Both the position numbers and the translations under genes were made by a program. A stretch of 64,000 nucleotides of DNA from the NCBI RefSeq assembly GCF_050510895.1, contig NZ_JBNINT010000001.1, positions 3,162,001 to 3,226,000 on the forward strand, written 5' to 3'. Under the pieces are notes generated by a model. It worked only from the letters and a program-made list of their open reading frames with translations, did no database searches and was not told where the DNA came from. The DNA comes from Pannonibacter phragmitetus_B. Its GTDB lineage: Bacteria; Pseudomonadota; Alphaproteobacteria; Rhizobiales; Stappiaceae. Below, in pieces: positions 10,233 to 18,700 of this stretch. Position 1 is the first letter of the stretch; the number at the start of each line of letters is the position of its first letter.

Positions 10233-10370
10233 GGTGCGCAGACGGTACAGTACCGCAAAATTTACCAAGGCTTCTTCCGGTGGACACATGCCTTGTTTAC
10301 AAACACATGGCATTCTCGCACAGCAGCATCCAGTGCCCCGCCCGCTGCGTATCTTCCCGAAAGAGATGTC

Positions 10371-11009
10371 ATGGCCGACCTCACCGAGACCGGAACACTC
10401 CGCATGAAGCTGCAAGTCTCCAAACTGCTCATCTTCATCCGCCACGGCCAGACCGACTGGAATGCGGAAGGCCGGATGCAGGGTCAGAAAGACATTCCGC
10501 TCAATGATACCGGCCGAGGCCAGGCCCGCCGCAATGGCCGTGCACTGGCTTCTTTTCTGCAGCATGAAGGCATTGATCCCGCATCCCTGCGCTTCATCGC
10601 CTCTCCCCTCGACCGCACCCGCGAGACCATGGACCTGATGCGCGAGGCCATGGGCCTGCCTCCGGGGGGCTATGAGCTGGAGCCGCGCGTCAAGGAAATC
10701 ACATTTGGGGAGTGGGAAGGCCGCACCCTTGAGGAGCTGGCGGTGAGCGACCCGCATCTTGTCGCCCAGCGCCGTGCGGACAAGTGGGGCTTCGTGCCGC
10801 CACAGGGGAAAGCTATGCCATGCTGTCACAGCAGAATCAGCGGCTGGCTGGCGGAACAGACGGAGCCGTCGGTCTCCGTCATCCATGGCGGTGTCATCCG
10901 CGTGCTGCGCGGGCTGCTGGAAGACATCGAGCCCGCAGGGATCCCGAAGCTCGATGTGCCTCAGGATGTTGTCTATCTGTGGAAAGACGGAAATCTCAGC
11001 CTGATCTGA
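10371..11009 (+). CDS. Histidine phosphatase (phosphoglycerate mutase-like) family protein
   Basis: A 2H-type phosphatase of about 212 residues. The RHG signature LIFIRHGQTDWNAEGRMQGQ is at residues 18-37, and the second histidine block VSVIHGGVIRVLRGLL is near the C-terminus, so both catalytic histidines are present. SPLDRTRETMDLM and EITFGEWEGRTLEEL also match. Between 10805 and 10835 the frame reads KAMPCCHSR where the family has ESYAMLSQR: one G missing from GGGG at 10805-10808 and one extra base near 10831-10835 cancel each other, so the frame stays open but nine residues are wrong. Start ATG 10371 has AAAGAG upstream; ATG 10404 is an alternative. Physiological substrate unknown. Confidence 0.88.
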   Translation: MADLTETGTLRMKLQVSKLLIFIRHGQTDWNAEGRMQGQKDIPLNDTGRGQARRNGRALASFLQHEGIDPASLRFIASPLDRTRETMDLMREAMGLPPGGYELEPRVKEITFGEWEGRTLEELAVSDPHLVAQRRADKWGFVPPQGKAMPCCHSRISGWLAEQTEPSVSVIHGGVIRVLRGLLEDIEPAGIPKLDVPQDVVYLWKDGNLSLI

Positions 11010-11016
11010 GAGGGCC

Positions 11017-11274
11017 TCAGCCCTCGATCTGCAGGTCGTAGAGCTTCCGCTTGCCATCCTCGACGTCATAAAAGACGCGCACCTTCTGACCCGGCTTGAT
11101 GTCATCGACAAAGAAGTCCACCGGGAAGGTGTAAGTCGATCCGTCGGTCATGGTGATGGTTGCCGCATCCACATTCACCTGCGCGATCTCGCCGGTTGCC
11201 TCGTCAGCCATAGCTGCCGTGCTCACAAGCCCCATCAGGCCAAGGGCGATCAAACCTGCACGCACATGCTTCAT
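11017..11274 (-). CDS. DUF1344 family small secreted protein
   Basis: An 85-residue exported protein of unknown function. It has a signal peptide (MKHVRAGLIALGLMGLVSTAAMA, cleavage after AMA) and a mature part of about 62 residues beginning DEATGEIAQVNVDAATITM and ending FYDVEDGKRKLYDLQIEG, matching the DUF1344 beta-rich fold common in Rhizobiales. Start ATG 11274 is preceded by GGAG; the longer frame to 11337 lacks such a site and would bury the signal peptide. It converges on the histidine phosphatase with only 7 bp between stops. Confidence 0.82.
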   Translation of the reverse strand: MKHVRAGLIALGLMGLVSTAAMADEATGEIAQVNVDAATITMTDGSTYTFPVDFFVDDIKPGQKVRVFYDVEDGKRKLYDLQIEG

Positions 11275-11472
11275 TCTCAACTCCGGTCTATCGGCGGGTG
11301 CCCATCGTGTCTGGCATCCGAAGGTCTGGCCGTCCAATCCTTGCCCGCAGCCGCTGACCTGCCTATGTCAGCACGCGAAGCAATGGAACGACTTTAAGCA
11401 AACCTGTAAGGGAAACTGAAGGCGTTTTCTTGGCAGGATCCGGATATCACCGGAGGAAGGTGTGGCACGATC

Positions 11473-12684
11473 ATGAAAACCGTTTCAGGATCCGGCAATC
11501 CCGCGAGTTTTTATGCCAGCCTGCCGGCCTTCACAGAGTTTGCCGGCATTGCTGACGCAGGCGGCTACGCCCCGGTTCCCGGTGACTGGATCGTTTGCAT
11601 CGCCGATATCATGCAATCCACGGCAGCCATCGCCGCCGGGCGTTACAAGGATGTGAACATGGTGGGCGTGGCGGTGATTTCCGCCCTCACCAACAAGCTG
11701 GGCGTCGATCAGGTCCCCTTCGTCTTTGGCGGGGACGGCGCAACGGTGCTGGTGCCACCGGAAGCGCGGGCCGTGGCGGCCGGGGCTCTCGCTGGTGTGG
11801 CTCTGCTGGCGGAACAGGTCTTTTCGCTGAACCTTCGCACGGCACTCATCCCCGTCAGCGAGTTGCGCAGGCGGGGCGCTGATGTGCTTGTGCGCAAGTT
11901 CGAGCTGAGCCCAGGCAATTATCTGGCGATGTTTGCGGGTGATGGATTGCAGCTCGCCGACAGCATCCTGAAGGACACAGAGGCTGTGCGCCCCTTTCTG
12001 ACAGGCGTCGACGCGCCTTCCGATCCTGATCTCACCGGCTTTTCCTGCCGCTGGGAGCCCCTGCCCTCCCGCAATGGGCAGATGGTCAGCCTGATGGTAA
12101 GGCCTGCATCGACGAGCAATCCGGCTGCGCTCAAGGCCCTGATGAGTGGCCTGCGCCAGGCAACGGGCAGCGACCCGCAGGCCACACAAATGCCGGAGGC
12201 ACCCGTCACGCCGGAAAACCTGTCCCTGCGTACAGCCCCGGACACTCTGACCCGGGAAGCCAGGCTGCTCGGCGGCGGCAAAGTCAGGCTGAAGCAGATA
12301 CTGAAGATCCTTTTCGGCATCGCCGCTGTACGCTTTTCCCGCTGGACCGGCTGGGCCATGGGGCCGCTGAAGCCTGCAGAATACATGCAGGACATGCTGA
12401 CCAACACCGACTACCGCAAGTTCGACGACACGTTGCGGCTGGTTCTGGACCTCAGCGAAACCCAGATCAGCGGCCTCAAGGCGTTTCTGGAGGCAGAGTT
12501 CGCGGCCGGGCGCATCATCTTTGGCCTGCATCAGTCAGACACCGCCCTGATGACCTGCCTCGTCTCCGACATGGCCGGACGCCAGCATGTGCATTTCGTG
12601 GATGGAGCCGATGGCGGGTTGTCCGTTGCCGCCCGGGCTTTCAAGGAGCGGCAGCAGCAGCTTTCCGCTGCGCAGGCCATTTGA
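11473..12684 (+). CDS. DUF3095 family protein with class III cyclase-like motifs
   Basis: A 403-residue protein of the DUF3095 family; function not established. The N-terminal half contains WIVCIADIMQSTAAIAAGRY near residues 38-57 and PFVFGGDGATVLVPPEARA near residues 75-95. These resemble the two metal-binding blocks of class III nucleotidyl cyclases (FADIxGST and GDG) in the right order, with both Asp present. The C-terminal half (LKIRLKQILKILFGIAAVR-like helix, then LVLDLSETQISGLKAFL, FGLHQSDTALMTCLV and HVHFVDGADGGLSVAARAFKE) is the family's own domain. No signal peptide. Start ATG 11473 has AGGAAGG upstream. It precedes aroC by 74 bp. A cyclase-type role is my inference. Confidence 0.82.
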   Translation: MKTVSGSGNPASFYASLPAFTEFAGIADAGGYAPVPGDWIVCIADIMQSTAAIAAGRYKDVNMVGVAVISALTNKLGVDQVPFVFGGDGATVLVPPEARAVAAGALAGVALLAEQVFSLNLRTALIPVSELRRRGADVLVRKFELSPGNYLAMFAGDGLQLADSILKDTEAVRPFLTGVDAPSDPDLTGFSCRWEPLPSRNGQMVSLMVRPASTSNPAALKALMSGLRQATGSDPQATQMPEAPVTPENLSLRTAPDTLTREARLLGGGKVRLKQILKILFGIAAVRFSRWTGWAMGPLKPAEYMQDMLTNTDYRKFDDTLRLVLDLSETQISGLKAFLEAEFAAGRIIFGLHQSDTALMTCLVSDMAGRQHVHFVDGADGGLSVAARAFKERQQQLSAAQAI

Positions 12685-12758
12685 CCGCGGGGCATTTCCC
12701 ACCTAAGACACTGGCCCCAGAACTGTTACGAACCAGCACGAACCGCCACGGGCTTTCC

Positions 12759-13841
12759 ATGTCGCACAATTCCTTCGGCCACCTCTTCCGTTTCACCACC
12801 TGGGGCGAAAGCCATGGGCCGGCGATCGGCTGTGTCGTGGATGGCTGCCCACCGCTGATCCCGCTGACGGAAGCCGACATTCAGGGCTTCATGGACAAGC
12901 GAAAGCCTGGCCAGAACCGTTTCACCACCCAGCGCCGCGAGCCGGACGAGGTGAAGATCCTCTCTGGCGTGATGGTGGATGAGGACGGCGTGCAGAAGAC
13001 GACCGGCACGCCGATTTCCCTCTACGTGGAAAATACGGACCAGCGCTCCAAGGATTATTCCGAGATCAAGGACCGCTACCGTCCCGGCCACGCCGATTAC
13101 ACCTATGACGCCAAGTATGGCATCCGCGACTATCGCGGCGGCGGACGTTCCTCAGCCCGTGAAACCGCCATGCGCGTCGCCGCTGGCGCTGTTGCCCGCA
13201 AGATCATTCCGAATATCACCATCCGCGCCGCGCTGGTTCAGATGGGCCCGCACAAGATCGACCGCAACGCCTGGGACTGGGCGGAAGTGGACAACAACCC
13301 CTTCTTCTGCCCCGATGCAAAGATGGCAGCGTTCTATGCGGATTATCTCGATGGCATCCGCAAGGCGGGCTCTTCCGTTGGCGCGGTGATCGAAGTGGTG
13401 GCCGAGGGCGTGCCCGCAGGCCTTGGCGCCCCGCTCTACGGCAAGCTGGATCAGGATATCGCCAGCGCCCTCATGTCCATCAACGCGGTGAAGGCCGTGG
13501 AGATCGGCAACGGCTTTGATGCCGCGGGCCTGACAGGCGAGGAAAACGCCGACGAGATGCGCGCCGGCAATGCCCGCCCGCTGTTTCTTTCCAACCACGC
13601 AGGCGGCATTCTGGGCGGTATCTCTTCCGGCGAGCCGATCGTGGCGCGCTTTGCGGTGAAGCCCACCTCCTCCATCCTCACCACGCGCCAGTCTGTCACC
13701 CGGCAGGGCGACGAAGTGGATGTGATGACCAAGGGCCGCCATGACCCTTGCGTCGGCATCCGCGCGGTTCCGGTGGGCGAGGCCATGATGGCCTGCGTGC
13801 TGGCGGACCATTTCCTGCGCCATCGCGGGCAGGTTGGCTGA
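12759..13841 (+). CDS. aroC: Chorismate synthase
   Basis: Converts 5-enolpyruvylshikimate-3-phosphate to chorismate, last step of the shikimate pathway, using reduced FMN. The 360-residue protein begins MSHNSFGHLFRFTTWGESHG, the AroC signature 1, then GCPPLIPLTEADIQGFMDKR; RYRPGHADYTYDAKYGIRDY and RGGGRSSARETAMRVAAGAV are the conserved substrate-binding blocks, and FLSNHAGGILGGISSGEPIV and RHDPCVGIRAVPVGEAM close the active site. The open frame extends upstream to 12681 but the family start is ATG 12759. The gene is followed by the ribB-type gene, 71 bp away, both drawing on central precursors. Confidence 0.96.
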   Translation: MSHNSFGHLFRFTTWGESHGPAIGCVVDGCPPLIPLTEADIQGFMDKRKPGQNRFTTQRREPDEVKILSGVMVDEDGVQKTTGTPISLYVENTDQRSKDYSEIKDRYRPGHADYTYDAKYGIRDYRGGGRSSARETAMRVAAGAVARKIIPNITIRAALVQMGPHKIDRNAWDWAEVDNNPFFCPDAKMAAFYADYLDGIRKAGSSVGAVIEVVAEGVPAGLGAPLYGKLDQDIASALMSINAVKAVEIGNGFDAAGLTGEENADEMRAGNARPLFLSNHAGGILGGISSGEPIVARFAVKPTSSILTTRQSVTRQGDEVDVMTKGRHDPCVGIRAVPVGEAMMACVLADHFLRHRGQVG

Positions 13842-13912
13842 TCTTTCAGTCTCACTGAAAATTTGATCGTCTTTTCCTTGCGGCTGAATGCGCGATGCGC
13901 TAGCGTCAACGC

Positions 13913-15232
13913 ATGAGATTAGATCATTGGCTTGCAGCAAACGGAGAAAGCCGCAGCGCATTTGCGCGGCGGGCTGGTCTGTCACCGGCTTCGGTGACGG
14001 CTCTGTGCAACGATCCCGGCGCCTGGGTATCGCGTGACATGGCACGCAAGATTGCCGAGGCCACCGGAGGCGGCGTCACCCCCAATGACTTTCTCGGTCT
14101 TTCCATCACCAAGGAGCATCCCGTGTCCCAGGCCCGTGTAGCCGAAGCGATCCGTGCCTTTGAGCGCGGCGAAATTGTTGTTGTCACCGATGATGACGAC
14201 CGCGAAAACGAAGGCGATCTGATCGTTGCCGCCACCAAGGTGACGCCGGAGCAGATGGCCTTCATCGTGCGCCACACCTCCGGCATCGTCTGCGCGCCGA
14301 TGACGCTGGCGGCCGCCAAGCGCCTGCGCCTTGACCCGATGGTGTCGAACAACGACGCACCGCTCTCGACAGCCTTCACCATTTCGGTCGACTACCGCCA
14401 TGGCCTGACCACCGGCATTTCGGCCGATGAGCGCTGCGCCACTGTGCGCGGACTGGCGAACCCGAATGCGGGGCCGTCCGATTTCGTCCGTCCGGGCCAC
14501 ATCTTCCCGCTGATTGCCAAGGAAGGCGGCGTCCTGATCCGCTCCGGCCATACGGAAGCCGCCGTAGACCTGTGCCGCCTTGCCGGGCTGGAGCAGGTGG
14601 GCGTCATCTCGGAACTGGTCAACGACGACGGCACAGTGAAGCGCGGCGCGCAGGTGGCCGAATTTGCTGCCGAGCACGACCTCAAGATGGTGTCCGTGTC
14701 CGACCTCATCGCATGGCGCCAGCGTACGGAAAAGCTGATCGAACGCGTCAACGAGCAACCGATCCAGACCGTGGCAGGTCCGGCCTATGCCGTCACCTAT
14801 TCAACGCCCTACGACCCGATGCACCACGTCGCCATCGTTTATGGCGACATTCTCGACGGGCGCAGCGTGCCGGTGCGCCTGCAGCTGGAATCGGTGCTGG
14901 ACGATGTGTTCGGTGCAACCCAGCCGCTTGATGCGGTGATGAAGAGCTTTGCGGACCGCGGACGCGGCGTGATCGTGTTCCTGCGCGAAGGCTCCGTGGG
15001 CGTTGCCCGGCAGTCCCGCCGCCAGCGCACGGATCTGGAAGCCGCAGAGACGGAAGAGCACGGTTCGGCGCAGGCACGGCAGGAGCAGTGGCGCGAGGTT
15101 GGCATTGGCGCACAGATCCTCAAGGACCTCGGCGTCACCTCCATCCGCCTCCTCTCCTCCCGCGAGCGCCACTACGTCGGCCTTGAAGGCTTCGACATCA
15201 AGATCGAGGCCACGGAAATCCTGGAAGCCTGA
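13913..15232 (+). CDS. ribB: HTH-RibB-RibX: 3,4-dihydroxy-2-butanone-4-phosphate synthase with inactive GCH II-like domain and N-terminal HTH
   Basis: RibB makes the four-carbon unit of riboflavin from ribulose 5-phosphate. Three parts are visible in 439 residues: an XRE-like HTH (residues 1-62: LAANGESRSAFARRAGLSPA, then SRDMARKIAEATGGG and VTPNDFLGL); the RibB domain (about 73-275) with VTDDDDRENEGDLIVAA, RHTSGIVCAPMT and RSGHTEAAVDLCRLAGL; and a GCH II-like domain (about 285-439). In the last, the Zn-binding cysteines are absent (LESVLDDVFGATQP where RibA has SECLTGDVFG and CDC), while GIGAQILKDLGVTSIRLLSS persists, as in the RibX half of RibBX proteins. AAGGAG at 14111-14116 precedes an in-frame GTG at 14123, the usual RibB start, so two products are possible. 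No FMN riboswitch is seen upstream. Confidence 0.9.
   Translation: MRLDHWLAANGESRSAFARRAGLSPASVTALCNDPGAWVSRDMARKIAEATGGGVTPNDFLGLSITKEHPVSQARVAEAIRAFERGEIVVVTDDDDRENEGDLIVAATKVTPEQMAFIVRHTSGIVCAPMTLAAAKRLRLDPMVSNNDAPLSTAFTISVDYRHGLTTGISADERCATVRGLANPNAGPSDFVRPGHIFPLIAKEGGVLIRSGHTEAAVDLCRLAGLEQVGVISELVNDDGTVKRGAQVAEFAAEHDLKMVSVSDLIAWRQRTEKLIERVNEQPIQTVAGPAYAVTYSTPYDPMHHVAIVYGDILDGRSVPVRLQLESVLDDVFGATQPLDAVMKSFADRGRGVIVFLREGSVGVARQSRRQRTDLEAAETEEHGSAQARQEQWREVGIGAQILKDLGVTSIRLLSSRERHYVGLEGFDIKIEATEILEA
14111..14125 (+). promoter_or_regulatory. Internal ribosome binding site and GTG start for RibBX
   Basis: AAGGAG at 14111-14116 is followed 6 bases later by GTG 14123, in frame with the HTH-RibB reading frame. 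It would give the standard 369-residue RibBX without the HTH. It is the best Shine-Dalgarno match in this gene and decides which start is used most. Confidence 0.7.
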
Positions 15233-15254
15233 GGCTTCGCAGATGCCAGATCAA

Positions 15255-15284
15255 ACGCCGCAGCTCACCCCTGCGGCGTTTTTT
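15255..15284 (+). terminator. Rho-independent terminator of ribB
   Basis: Stem CGCCGCAG / CTGCGGCG with a 7-base loop followed directly by TTTTTT, about 25 bases after the ribB stop codon. Confidence 0.9.
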
Positions 15285-15308
15285 GTTGTGCGAGAGAACC
15301 TTCAGGCC

Positions 15309-15343
15309 GTCGTCCCGGACGCAGCGAAGCGGAGATCCGGAAA
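15309..15343. repeat. REP-like extragenic palindrome (copy 1)
   Basis: Extragenic element with inverted ends CCGGA...TCCGG around CGCAGCGAAGCGGAGA at 15315-15340. A close relative is at 60908-60934 (CCGGACG, AGCGAAG, GAGATCCGG shared). The pattern is that of short dispersed palindromes common between genes in Rhizobiales. The rest of the gap to 15436 shows nothing I recognise. Confidence 0.55.
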
Positions 15344-15436
15344 CCACTCACTCCCAGAGCGGTCAGGTTGTTGCGAAGCGCAAAGGCGTAACGCGGCCGC
15401 AACGGCGCTTCACACACATCATTTGTGGAAGAGAAA

Positions 15437-15513
15437 TGGTACAGACGGGTGGATTCGAACCACCGACCTTCGGAGCCACAATCCGACGCTCTAACCAACT
15501 GAGCTACGTCTGC
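15437..15513 (-). tRNA. tRNA-His (anticodon GUG)
   Basis: On the minus strand a full cloverleaf of 77 nt with encoded CCA: acceptor GCAGACG / CGTCTGT (G1-U72 wobble), D arm TAGCTCAGTTGGTTAGAGC, anticodon stem TCGGA / TCCGA with loop TTGTGGC (anticodon GTG, reads CAC/CAU), and T arm GGTGG TTCGAAT CCACC. The discriminator is A73 and the preceding genomic base would be U at -1, so the universal bacterial G-1:C73 pair is absent. That is the known alphaproteobacterial form of tRNA-His. Confidence 0.95.
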
Positions 15514-15735
15514 ACGGGCTGAGAGGGCAAGCCTCCCGCATCAGCGCTTCCGCAAGTTCGAGGCCCTTGGCCAGCAAAACAACGGCGCGGACCGTCAGCG
15601 CTGCGGTCCGTCTTTGCAAGCGGTCTTCTAATCGAGCTTTCCTGCGGCGGCAAGCAAAAAGCAGTGTCATCAACATCGAGCCGCCTGCCCTGTGGGCAAG
15701 CCGGACAAGCCGCAGACTTGCGGCCTGCTCTCAGC

Positions 15736-18700
15736 TCATTCCGCCAGCACGCGCTGGGGCGGAAAGATGATTTCCACCAGCGTGCCCTGATCAGGCACGC
15801 TGTCGATGCGGAAAGCGGCGCGGTTGGCTTCCACCAGCGCCTTGGTCAGGGGCAGACCAAGGCCGGTGCCGCTGCCAGGACGGGCGGTGTGAAGCTGGCG
15901 GAAGGGCTCCAGCGCGGCGGCCAGATCCTTGGCATTCATGCCGGTGCCAGTATCGCGCACCCGCAGCGCAACTTCGCCCGTGGGCTCCAGCGCCGAAGAC
16001 ACGATCACCTGCCCACCGGAGCGGTTGAACTTGATCGCGTTGGACAGAAGGTTCAGCACGATCTGGCGCAGCGAACGCAGGTCCGCCACCACATTGGGCA
16101 CGGTGCCCGGCAGGCTGGCGCGGATGATCACCCGCTCCCGGTTCGCCTGCGGCTGCATCAGGGCGACGCATTCGCGCACGATCTCGTTGACGGAGACGGC
16201 GGCAAAGGTCAGGTCCATCTTGCCTGCCTCGATCTTCGACAGGTCGAGAAGATCGTTGATCAGGCTCATGATGTGCGAGCCGGACGTGCGGATGTCCTTC
16301 AGATATTCCTTGTAGCGCTCGTTGCCGATGGCGCCGAAACGCTCCTCCATCATCACTTCCGAGAAGCCGATGATGGCATTGAGCGGAGTGCGGATCTCAT
16401 GGCTGATCTTGGCCAGGAAGTCCGACTTCTGTGAGCTGGCAGTTTCCGCCTGGCGCTTGGCCTTGGTCAGTTCTTCCTCAGCCGCCTTCCACTGGGTAAT
16501 GTCGCGCAGCACAGCGCAGAACTTCAGCGTATCGTTGCCCTGCCCCAGCCGGCCCATGGTCATGAACAGCGGAATGAGCCCGCCGGAAGACACCCGGCCA
16601 ATCACCTCGCGCCCATCGTTGAGCACGCTGGCAACGCCGTTGCGGGAAAGGCCGTCGAGATAATCCAACGCCGAGCGGTGGCTTTCCGGGGCAAGGAACT
16701 CGGTCAGCGGAGCACCGGTGATATCCACGCGGGAGGCGCCGAACAGCGCCTCGGCCGAACCATTGGCCTTGAGGATCGTGCCGAACCGGTCCAGCAGCAA
16801 AACGCCGTCGGTTGCCGTCTCAAGGATCGTGTCCATTTCGGCAATCTGCTCACGGGCGCGGGCAAGTTCCCGCTCCACCTGCGCCGGAATGGCCGAGGGC
16901 TGGGCGGCAGCCGCAGCAACCGGTGCCGGTGCGACCTCACTTGCCGGCGGCTGACGGCATTCGATGATGGAAACCATCAGCCCGCGCCCGCCGTTCCACG
17001 GCACCGTGTGCATGCGGGCAAAGACCGGCTTGAGGCGGCCATCGGCCAGCCGCAGCTTCATGGTCTCGTCCAGCGTGCCTTCCAGCCGGTCGCCCGGCAG
17101 ATGATCGGGGCCTGCAAACAGTGCCTCGAAGCCGCCTGCCTCGTCCAAAGCTTCCAGATTGGGGTAGCCGAGCAGCGCCAGCAGCGTCTCGTTGGTGTAG
17201 AGCACCTCACGGTCGCGCACGATGGCAATGCCGATGGGCAACCGGTCGAGAAGGCGCGGATCAACCGGTGCAGCAGGCGGCGCCACCGGGCGCATCCTCG
17301 CTGCGGCTTCGGCGATTTCCTCTTCCGTATCGTCGTCAAGACCAAAGTCGCCTTCCAGCCGCGCGCCAAGCGCTTCGGCGATCTTGCGGAAGGCAGCGCG
17401 CTCCGGCTTGGTCAGGCGTGAGGCATCGACCGGCACCACGCGGGTGGGCTTGCCGGTGAAAGGCACAACGCGGCTGTCCGGGCGCGGCTGGGCGGCGGGC
17501 TCGGACGCAGGCTGAGGCTCGGCAACGGCAGCCACTTCGGATTCCGGCTCTGCGTCCGGTTCCGGCAGTGCTTCCGGCTCTGCGGTGGCAATCTGCATCG
17601 CCTCTTCCAGCGCTGCAAAGTCATCCGCCGCCGGGGCGGCCTCGGCTACGTCACCGGCATCCCCGCCACCGGCCTCGTCAGCCTGCAGTTGCGGAGCTTC
17701 TTCCTGCCGGAGGGCAGCGTTCTCATGAATGACAGGTTCGTCCTGACCTTCGGCAGCTTCGCTTTCAAAAGCCGCTTCCGCCTCATCATCCACCTCAGAG
17801 AGGATCACGTCTTCAGCGCCTTCAGCCGCTTCGCCCCCGGACCGGACAGAGCCACAGCATCTGAAGCTGCGTCCTGCGCCGTCGCGTCGTGCGGCAGGAC
17901 GGCTTCCTGCTCTGGCACGGCCTCTACGGCCGGTTCTTCCGCAACAGTCTCCTCAGCCCTCTGACGGTAGGCGCGCGGCTCCGCGCTGGCGGCCGCATTG
18001 GCGGCTTCACGTGCCGCAGCCCGGCGCTCGACAGCAGCATCGAACTCGCGGGCGAGCGTACGCACTGCCTTCTCGATTTCCTTAGGCTTTAACGGTTGAT
18101 CACCGGTGATGCCAACCTTCGGCGCCTCGCCAAAAAGATCTGCTTCGCGCGGCGCGTCGGACTTGCGGGCCGCCGTCGTCGCCTTGATATCCTCGATCCA
18201 GCTGCGTGCCGGGGATACGGGCGCCATGGCCTGCGGATGTGCATTCTCTGCCGGAGCTTCATCCTCTTCGGCGTGATCACTCTCTGGCACCAGTTCCTCA
18301 GTGCCGGAAACGGCCTCAGATACGGACTGAGCTTCAGGCTCGGGCTCTACGGCCTCCTCCTCAACGGGAGCGGCATCTTCAGCCCCGGCCTCAACACCAG
18401 AGACAACCGTCTCAGCCAGTTCCGGCTCCGGCGCCAGAATGGTATCCGGCAAAGCCTCGACAGGCTCGGCCGCAGACGCCGCTTCGACAACAGGCGCCGT
18501 CTCGACAGCGGATTCTGCGGTGAAAACCTCTCCGGTGATAGGCGCCGCGCTTACAGGTTCCGGGCTTTCTGGTTCCGGGCTTTCAGCGGTTCCGGCAGGT
18601 TCTGTTGCCAGCGGCATGGCCTGCGCCATCGCTCCCGCCTGAGGTTCCGCGTCGCCAAGGCGCACCACACCAAAGCCACGATAGCCTTCAAAGACGCGGC

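Noticed and set aside
13842..13912. FMN riboswitch ahead of the RibB gene
   Set aside because: The 71-bp gap is too short and lacks the conserved FMN aptamer pattern.
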